From Bacteroidaceae bacterium (lineage in GTDB: Bacteria; Bacteroidota; Bacteroidia; Bacteroidales; Bacteroidaceae), in the NCBI GenBank assembly GCA_017398805.1, contig JAFQEZ010000027.1, positions 1 through 36,667 of the forward strand: a stretch of 36,667 nt of DNA, written 5' to 3'. How positions within the stretch are numbered: position 1 is the first letter of the stretch; each line of letters starts with the position of its first letter. Under the pieces are notes generated by a model. That model was not told the DNA's origin, searched no databases, and was given only the letters and a program-made list of their open reading frames with translations. Shown here in pieces: positions 32,324-36,667 of this stretch. Position numbers and translations under genes: made by a program.

Positions 32324-33175
32324 ATGAACGTAAAAGACGAACTTATCGATAGACTTATCGATCTTGCATTTGCCGAGGATATCGGCGACGGTGACCACAC
32401 GACTCTTTCTACTATACCTGCCGATGCGATGGGCAAGAATATGCTCTTGATAAAGGAAGACGGTGTACTCGCAGGTATAGAGATGGCAAAGCGAATCTTT
32501 ACGCGCTTTGACGAAAATCTACAGGTTGAGGTACTCATTGAGGATGGCGCTGAGGTCAAGAAAGGTGATATTGCCATGTATGTTACAGGTAGTGTGCGCT
32601 CTTTGCTGCAGACTGAGCGTCTCATGCTCAACGTTATGCAGCGCATGAGCGGCATCGCTACAATGACACGACGTTATGTAAAGGAACTTGAAGGTACAAA
32701 TACACGTGTCCTTGATACGCGCAAGACAACTCCGGGCATGCGCATAATGGAGAAGGAAGCTGTGCGCATAGGTGGTGGTGTAAACCATCGTATCGGTCTT
32801 TTCGATATGATTCTTATCAAGGACAACCATGTTGATTTTGCAGGCGGCATCGAACAGGCCGTGCAGCGTGCCAAGGATTATTGCAAGGCATGCGGCAAGG
32901 ATTTGAAGATTGAAGTTGAGGTTCGCACGCTCGAGGATTTGCAGAAGGTCATTGACATGGGCGGTGTTCAGCGCATCATGTTCGATAACTTCGATACGGA
33001 GAAGACACGCAAGGCTGTTGAGATGGTTGCAGGCCGTTACGAGACAGAGTCATCGGGCGGTATAACCTTCGATACACTTCGCGACTATGCTCTTTGCGGT
33101 GTAGACTTTATTTCTGTAGGTGCGCTCACTCACTCTGTAAAGGGTCTTGATATGAGCTTCAAGGCGGTGAAGTGA
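32324..33175 (+). CDS. nadC: Nicotinate-nucleotide pyrophosphorylase (carboxylating)
   Basis: NadC (quinolinate phosphoribosyltransferase) converts quinolinate and PRPP to nicotinate mononucleotide, CO2 and pyrophosphate, in de novo NAD synthesis. The 283-residue length is usual. Motifs include DIGDGDHTTLSTIPADA, TERLMLNVMQRMSGIATMT, DTRKTTPGMRIMEKEAVRIGGGVNHRIGLFDMILIKDNH (cited here by its core KTTPGMR and IKDNH), and the C-terminal SSGGI and DFISVGALTHS. nadA and nadB are not next to it. A divergent arrangement with rlmH is common in Bacteroidales as far as I recall. It is transcribed from its own promoter. Confidence 0.95.
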   Translation: MNVKDELIDRLIDLAFAEDIGDGDHTTLSTIPADAMGKNMLLIKEDGVLAGIEMAKRIFTRFDENLQVEVLIEDGAEVKKGDIAMYVTGSVRSLLQTERLMLNVMQRMSGIATMTRRYVKELEGTNTRVLDTRKTTPGMRIMEKEAVRIGGGVNHRIGLFDMILIKDNHVDFAGGIEQAVQRAKDYCKACGKDLKIEVEVRTLEDLQKVIDMGGVQRIMFDNFDTEKTRKAVEMVAGRYETESSGGITFDTLRDYALCGVDFISVGALTHSVKGLDMSFKAVK

Positions 33176-33266
33176 CGCGTTGGCAGATTTCTTCTTGCTG
33201 TCTGTCGAATTTATTCTCATTGTGACGGATAAATGTGTAAATTGCGCTGTGTAAGCAGAACATGCA

Positions 33267-34355
33267 ATGACCTGGAAGATAAAGAAAATAACAGTAGAGT
33301 ATGCAATATATCTCCTTTTTTGGAGTATTCTGCTGTTGTCGCCTGTTTTGGGGTCCATAATCAAGGATGTCTCTTTCTTTCCTACTTTTGAGGAGATGCT
33401 TTCCTTTTGGAAGTTTTTGCTTCCTGCGCTGATATTGTTTGTATTGAACAATAATATACTTATGCCTTTCCTTCTTTATAAAAAGAAGGGAAGGCTTTTT
33501 GTGCTTTATCTGTTATGTATAATGGTGGTGTTTACCATTATATATATGTCTTTCCCGTTGGATAAGCCACCGGGTATAGATAATGTCAAGGTACCGCAAA
33601 AGCGCGAGGTTTGGGGCTTCTTTGTCAACCCACGTAACGTACAGATTCTGATAGCAGCGTTTGTGCTGGTGTTCAATGTCTGTGTCAGGCTATTTTTCTT
33701 TACAATACGTCGTGATGAACATCTCAAGGAACTCGAAAAGGAACAGTTGCGCTCCAATCTTGAATATCTGCGTTATCAGATAAACCCTCATTTCTTCATG
33801 AATACGCTGAATAACATCCATGCATTGATTGATATCGACAAGGATAAGGCGCAGGTGGCTGTTCAGGAGTTTTCAAGGATGATGAGATATGTGCTTTACG
33901 ATACATCGGTAGCCTCGGTTCCCTTAGAGCGGGAAATCTCTTTTATTAATGGATATATCGATCTTATGCGTTTGCGCTACACTGACAAGATTGAGATAAG
34001 GACACACTTCGAGAAAAATACGCAAGGCATATTTGTACCGCCGATGCTTTTCATGCAGTTTGTAGAGAATGCTTTCAAGCATGGTGTCACATATAAGAAG
34101 AGAACTGTCATCGATGTTGCATTGCGTGTCGATGAAAGGGGTGAAGTGATTCTCTTCACATGCCGGAATACCATGCCCGACAATCCTGCGAAACGGTTGC
34201 ACGCAGTGCAAGGAGGAATCGGTGTCGAGAATGCGAGGAAACGCCTTGAACTGCTTTTCGGGGAGAAGGCTACTATGCGTATAAAAAATGATAGTGAATG
34301 GTATAATGTTGAAATCAAAATTCCGATAAAATATGATAAGGTGTATAATAGTTGA
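33267..34355 (+). CDS. LytS/YehU-family sensor histidine kinase
   Basis: The 362-residue kinase has four membrane segments: about 13-31, 49-70, 78-96 and 125-146. A short coiled linker leads to the His_kinase domain with the phospho-acceptor in LEYLRYQINPHFFMNTLNNIH (His175). The N-box FVENAFKHGV lies near residues 263-272, and GGIGVENARKRLELLFG contains the G-box. The sensed signal is unknown; there is no large extracytoplasmic domain. The 3' end overlaps the next gene by 23 bp, a strong sign of a two-component pair. No good promoter was found in the 91 bp after nadC. Confidence 0.92.
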   Translation: MTWKIKKITVEYAIYLLFWSILLLSPVLGSIIKDVSFFPTFEEMLSFWKFLLPALILFVLNNNILMPFLLYKKKGRLFVLYLLCIMVVFTIIYMSFPLDKPPGIDNVKVPQKREVWGFFVNPRNVQILIAAFVLVFNVCVRLFFFTIRRDEHLKELEKEQLRSNLEYLRYQINPHFFMNTLNNIHALIDIDKDKAQVAVQEFSRMMRYVLYDTSVASVPLEREISFINGYIDLMRLRYTDKIEIRTHFEKNTQGIFVPPMLFMQFVENAFKHGVTYKKRTVIDVALRVDERGEVILFTCRNTMPDNPAKRLHAVQGGIGVENARKRLELLFGEKATMRIKNDSEWYNVEIKIPIKYDKVYNS

Positions 34356-35073
34356 TGATGAGCCTTTGGCTGTTGCACAGATGGAAAAGTATGTAGAACG
34401 TGTGCCGTTCCTTGAGAATGTAGGCTCCTGTTCGTCGGCTGCAGAGGCGATGGAAGTGCTTTCTAATGGGAATGTAGATGCAATGTTTGTTGATATAAGC
34501 ATGCCCGACATAAGCGGTATGCAACTTGTACGTACACTCTCTAATCCTCCAATGGTTGTTTTCACTACGGCCTATTCCGAGTATGCGGTAGAAGGGTTCA
34601 AGGTTGATGCCGTGGACTATCTTCTCAAACCGATAGGCTTTGACGATTTTCTCAGGGCGGCCGGCAAGCTTAATGAGATGTATACCTTGAGGAATGCCCA
34701 ACAGGGTAGTGAAACTGTCTCCGAAGCAAGGTGCGGCGATTCACTCTTTGTGAAGTCCGATTATCGTATTATCCGCGTGCCCATCGATACTATAATGTAT
34801 GTCGAGAGTATGAGCGAGTATGTCAGGATATTCGTCGAAGGACAGGCAAAACCTGTCATTTCGCTCTTGAGCATGAAGAAAGTGGAGGAGGCATTGCCTG
34901 CCGAAATGTTCATGCGTGTGCATCGTTCATATCTTGTCAATCTCAATAAGATAAAGGAGGTCTCTAAGATGCGTATCGTTTATGACAATAATGTGTATAT
35001 CCCGATAGGCGATATGTATAAGGATGCCTTCTTTGCGTATGTCGAAGACCATTTCGTAGGCAAAAAACATTGA
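34333..35073 (+). CDS. LytTR-family response regulator
   Basis: The 246-residue regulator has an N-terminal receiver domain with DDE (8-10), phospho-acceptor Asp54 (VDISMPD) and Lys98 (YLLKPIGF). A C-terminal LytTR DNA-binding domain follows (about 140-240, with SLFVKSDYRIIRVPIDTIMYVES and FMRVHRSYLVNLNKI). These regulators bind tandem short direct repeats at promoters, often of genes for membrane or peptidoglycan functions. The target is unknown. It overlaps the kinase gene by 23 bp, so the kinase-regulator pair is translated together. It ends 55 bp before guaD. Confidence 0.93.
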   Translation: MIRCIIVDDEPLAVAQMEKYVERVPFLENVGSCSSAAEAMEVLSNGNVDAMFVDISMPDISGMQLVRTLSNPPMVVFTTAYSEYAVEGFKVDAVDYLLKPIGFDDFLRAAGKLNEMYTLRNAQQGSETVSEARCGDSLFVKSDYRIIRVPIDTIMYVESMSEYVRIFVEGQAKPVISLLSMKKVEEALPAEMFMRVHRSYLVNLNKIKEVSKMRIVYDNNVYIPIGDMYKDAFFAYVEDHFVGKKH

Positions 35074-35128
35074 TTCTTGCTGAACCAACCTGTCGCCTGT
35101 CGTGTTCACATGCTATAATAGATGTCAT

Positions 35129-35596
35129 ATGATACACGAGGATTTTATGCGTCAGGCAATAGGCTTGGCTGTAGAGAATGTGAGGAATGGAGGAGGTCCC
35201 TTCGGGGCGGTCATAGTCAAGAATGGCAGGGTGGTTGCAACCGGCGTGAACCGTGTTACTCCCGATAACGACCCGACAGCCCATGCCGAGGTGTGTGCAA
35301 TACGTGCGGCGTGTCGCAAGTTGGGTACATTCAATCTCGAGGGTTGTGTTATATATACATCATGCGAGCCATGTCCCATGTGCTTGGGCGCGATTTATTG
35401 GGCACACCTTGACAAGATATATTATGGTGCCAACCAACACGATGCTGCTGCTGTGAACTTTGATGACTCATTCATCTATCGTGAGTTGGAACTGAAACCT
35501 GCTGACCGCAAGAAACCTGTAGAGAATCTGCTCCACGATGAGGCTTTGGCTCCTTTTAATGCATGGCGTGCCAAGAGTGATAAAGTGGAATATTGA
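35129..35596 (+). CDS. guaD: Guanine deaminase
   Basis: GuaD deaminates guanine to xanthine in purine salvage or catabolism. The 155-residue length matches Bacillus GuaD (about 156). The start at 35129 (MIHEDFMRQAIGLAVENVRNGGGPFGAVIV) follows the family. The zinc motifs are AHAE (His52, Glu54) and TSCEPCPMC (Cys82, Cys85), followed by LGAIYWAHLD. The C-terminal block DDSFIYRELELKP and FNAWRAKSDKVEY is the swapped tail diagnostic of the GuaD branch rather than of tRNA adenosine deaminase TadA. It may be co-transcribed with the LytTR pair (55 bp gap). Confidence 0.92.
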   Translation: MIHEDFMRQAIGLAVENVRNGGGPFGAVIVKNGRVVATGVNRVTPDNDPTAHAEVCAIRAACRKLGTFNLEGCVIYTSCEPCPMCLGAIYWAHLDKIYYGANQHDAAAVNFDDSFIYRELELKPADRKKPVENLLHDEALAPFNAWRAKSDKVEY

Positions 35597-35640
35597 TTTT
35601 GGAGTATCTTGCTTGATAAATTTGTGAGTTTTGAAAAAAT

Positions 35641-35672
35641 AATCCTTGGAATGCTTGTTTATTCCAAGGATT
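35641..35672. repeat. 12-bp perfect inverted repeat at the tRNA promoter
   Basis: AATCCTTGGAAT (35641-35652) and ATTCCAAGGATT (35661-35672) are exact complements, separated by an 8-base loop GCTTGTTT that contains the -33 element of the tRNA promoter. It could be the guaD terminator (followed by TTTG only) or an operator. Confidence 0.65.
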
Positions 35673-35685
35673 TGCTATACCTTTG
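35655..35685 (+). promoter_or_regulatory. Promoter of the tRNA-Ser/tRNA-Glu cluster
   Basis: TTG at 35655-35657, a 20-bp gap and TACCTTTG at 35678-35685 match the consensus. Transcription would start near 35692, 27 nt before tRNA-Ser. It is the only promoter I find for the cluster. Confidence 0.75.
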
Positions 35686-35718
35686 CAACGCAAAATAAGG
35701 GCGTAAGCTATATCAAAT

Positions 35719-35805
35719 GGAAGTTTGGGTGAGTGGCTGAAACCAGCAGTTTGCTAAACTGCCGTACGGGTTACCGTACCGGGGGTTCGAATCCCCCAGC
35801 TTCCG
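35719..35805 (+). tRNA. tRNA-Ser (anticodon GCU)
   Basis: The acceptor stem GGAAGTT/AGCTTCC is closed (one G-U), followed by discriminator G. The anticodon stem GCAGT/ACTGC holds the loop TTGCTAA, giving anticodon GCT (reads AGC/AGU). A long variable arm, GTACGG-GTTA-CCGTAC, and the T arm GGGGGTTCGAATCCCCC mark a serine tRNA. CCA is not encoded. It starts 27 nt after the predicted transcription start and lies 15 bp before the first tRNA-Glu. Confidence 0.95.
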
Positions 35806-35820
35806 CTTATTTTTGCGAAC

Positions 35821-35893
35821 GGCGCTTTCGTCTAGTGGCTAGGACACATGCCTCTCACGCATGGAACACGGGTTCGATTCCCGTAGGCGCTAC
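35821..35893 (+). tRNA. tRNA-Glu (anticodon CUC), copy 1
   Basis: The anticodon stem CATGC/GCATG holds the loop CTCTCAC, giving anticodon CTC. The D arm starts TCGTCTAGTGGCTAGGAC as in glutamate tRNAs, and the T arm is ACGGG/CCCGT around TTCGATT. The acceptor pairs GGCGCTT with AGGCGCT with G-U at the first and sixth pairs. CCA is not encoded. Identical to the copies at 36089 and 36595. Confidence 0.92.
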
Positions 35894-36040
35894 AAAGAAG
35901 AGCAAGTACGGTGAAAACAAGTGGCTAGGACATATGCCTCTCACACCTTGTTTTTGTTACGAACACGAGTTCGATTCCCGTAGGCGCTACAAGCTGAGCA
36001 AATACGGTTTACAAACATGTTTTGATTCTGTAGGCGCTAC
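35894..36040 (+). repeat. tRNA-Glu-derived decayed repeats, block 1 (two units)
   Basis: Unit d1 (35894-35990, 97 nt) keeps the tRNA-Glu D-arm start, anticodon loop region and 3' half (AGTGGCTAGGACATATGCC, CTCTCAC, TTCGATTCCCGTAGGCGC). The 5' acceptor strand is replaced by unrelated sequence. The 3' strand of the anticodon stem (GCATG) is replaced by ACCTTGTTTTTGTTAC. Unit d2 (35991-36040, 50 nt) is a shorter, internally deleted version that ends in the same TAGGCGCTAC. Neither can fold as a functional tRNA. Confidence 0.85.
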
Positions 36041-36058
36041 AGTGAAAAGAATCATTAT

Positions 36059-36077
36059 AGCACTTCGGTGTTTTTTT
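36059..36077 (+). terminator. UUCG-tetraloop terminator after block 1
   Basis: AGCAC (36059-36063) pairs with GTGTT (36068-36072) around a TTCG tetraloop, followed immediately by T residues to 36077. An identical copy is at 36565-36583. It lies 12 bp before the second tRNA-Glu. Confidence 0.7.
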
Positions 36078-36088
36078 AATGCCTTTAT

Positions 36089-36161
36089 GGCGCTTTCGTC
36101 TAGTGGCTAGGACACATGCCTCTCACGCATGGAACACGGGTTCGATTCCCGTAGGCGCTAC
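36089..36161 (+). tRNA. tRNA-Glu (anticodon CUC), copy 2
   Basis: Base-for-base identical to copy 1, with all stems intact, anticodon CTC and no encoded CCA. It lies after the first UUCG terminator, and no obvious promoter precedes it in the 48-bp spacer. Its expression depends on read-through or an unrecognised promoter. Confidence 0.92.
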
Positions 36162-36546
36162 AAACTGAGCAAATACGGTGAAAACTGGTGGCTAGGACAC
36201 ATGCCTCTCACACCTTGTTTTTGTTACGAACACAGGTTCTATTCCCGTAGGCGCTACAAGCCAAGCAAATACGGTGAAAACCGGTGGCTAGGACACATGC
36301 CTCTCACACCTTGTTTTTGTTACGAACATAGGTTCGATTCCCGTAGGCGCTACAAGCTAAAGCAAATACGGTGAAAACAAGTGGCTAGGACACATGCCTC
36401 TCACACCTTGTTTTTGTTACGAACACGAGTTCGATTCCCGTAGGCGCTACAAACTAAGCAAATACGGTGAAAACAAGTGGCTAGGATACATGCCTCTCAC
36501 ACCTTGTTTTTGTTACGAACACAGGTTCGATTCCCGTAGGCGCTAC
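36162..36546 (+). repeat. tRNA-Glu-derived decayed repeats, block 2 (four units)
   Basis: Four head-to-tail units, d3 36162-36257, d4 36258-36353, d5 36354-36450 and d6 36451-36546 (96, 96, 97, 96 nt), share the d1 architecture. Each has AAGCNNAGCAAATACGGTG-like leader sequence, then GTGGCTAGGA, CTCTCAC, the inserted ACCTTGTTTTTGTTAC, GAACA, and the TTCGATTCCCGTAGGCGC 3' end. T-stem mismatches occur in every unit. All end in the acceptor 3' strand TAGGCGCTAC, but none has its pairing partner. Confidence 0.88.
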
Positions 36547-36564
36547 AAAGAAAAGTATCATTAT

Positions 36565-36583
36565 AGCACTTCGGTGTTTTTTT
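36565..36583 (+). terminator. UUCG-tetraloop terminator after block 2
   Basis: Same hairpin as at 36059-36077: AGCAC/GTGTT with TTCG loop (36565-36578), and T-run to 36583. The last 38 nt of the two 48-nt spacers (36041-36088 and 36547-36594) are identical, showing that the spacer was duplicated with the tRNA. Confidence 0.7.
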
Positions 36584-36594
36584 AATGCCTTTAT

Positions 36595-36667
36595 GGCGCT
36601 TTCGTCTAGTGGCTAGGACACATGCCTCTCACGCATGGAACACGGGTTCGATTCCCGTAGGCGCTAC
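36595..36667 (+). tRNA. tRNA-Glu (anticodon CUC), copy 3, at the window edge
   Basis: Identical in sequence to copies 1 and 2, complete, with anticodon CTC. The window ends at its last base, so further decayed units or tRNAs may follow. Confidence 0.92.

Noticed and set aside
35894-36546. Decayed units called as additional tRNA-Glu genes
   Set aside because: They lack the 5' acceptor strand, have a disrupted anticodon stem and T-stem mismatches, so cannot form a normal tRNA.
35733-36585. Open frames of 63-125 codons through the tRNA cluster as protein genes
   Set aside because: They begin or run inside intact tRNA genes and give the spurious SRRRY/VGAT words typical of translated tRNAs; kept only as a low-interest finding.

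Overview
The window looks like chromosomal DNA from a Bacteroidales bacterium (Bacteroidaceae/Prevotella-like; genus not resolvable by reading). The evidence is repeated promoters of the Bacteroidetes type (-33 TTTG or TTG, 20 bp gap, -7 TAnnTTTG or TATCTTCG). It also carries families typical of this phylum: DUF4421, DUF4468, 'putative porin', long PPi-dependent phosphofructokinase, golvesin-type amidase-like protein and LytS/LytTR pairs. Its tRNA genes do not encode CCA. I see no phage, conjugation or transposase gene. The accessory signal is in the repeats and RNA-level regulation.

Layout. 1-416: alternating array of two short GC-rich palindromes. 453-5876: branched-chain amino-acid operon ilvD-ilvB-ilvN-ilvC, preceded by a promoter, a 19-residue Ile/Val-rich leader peptide and overlapping terminator/antiterminator hairpins, which together look like a complete ribosome-mediated attenuator. 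6177-9287: a Tyr/Trp/His-rich, Ser/Gly-repeat secreted protein and an OmpP1/FadL-like outer-membrane protein. 14252-9299 (minus): five-gene envelope operon (DUF4468, 56-residue membrane protein, putative porin, Gfo/Idh/MocA oxidoreductase, DUF4421). 14453-16245: PASTA protein and RluD-type pseudouridine synthase. 18742-16259 (minus): pfp and a membrane-anchored GH25 lysozyme. 19040-22256: small conserved protein and a 977-residue amidase/golvesin protein. 23551-22335 (minus): flavin reductase and M50-like metalloprotease, divergent from 23649-25276 (DUF362 lipoprotein and a secreted protein) across overlapping promoters. 25312-27163: small lipoprotein, GNAT acetyltransferase, AlkD-like protein. 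28146-27291 (minus): small membrane protein and OmpH/Skp-like protein. 28340-31312: PepD dipeptidase and a beta-helix lipoprotein. 31952-31479 (minus) rlmH and 32324-33175 nadC diverge, with a 268-bp MITE-like element between them. 33267-35596: LytS-type kinase, LytTR regulator and guanine deaminase. 35655-36667: tRNA-Ser(GCU) followed by three intact tRNA-Glu(CUC) genes separated by at least six decayed, tandemly repeated tRNA-Glu-derived units and two identical UUCG-hairpin terminators. The cluster runs to the window edge.

The most notable items are the ilv attenuator, the tRNA-Glu-derived repeat array, the palindrome array, and the MITE inserted 12 bp upstream of rlmH. Convergent gene pairs are generally separated by inverted repeats acting as bidirectional terminators (22282-22332, 27222-27255, 31437-31479).
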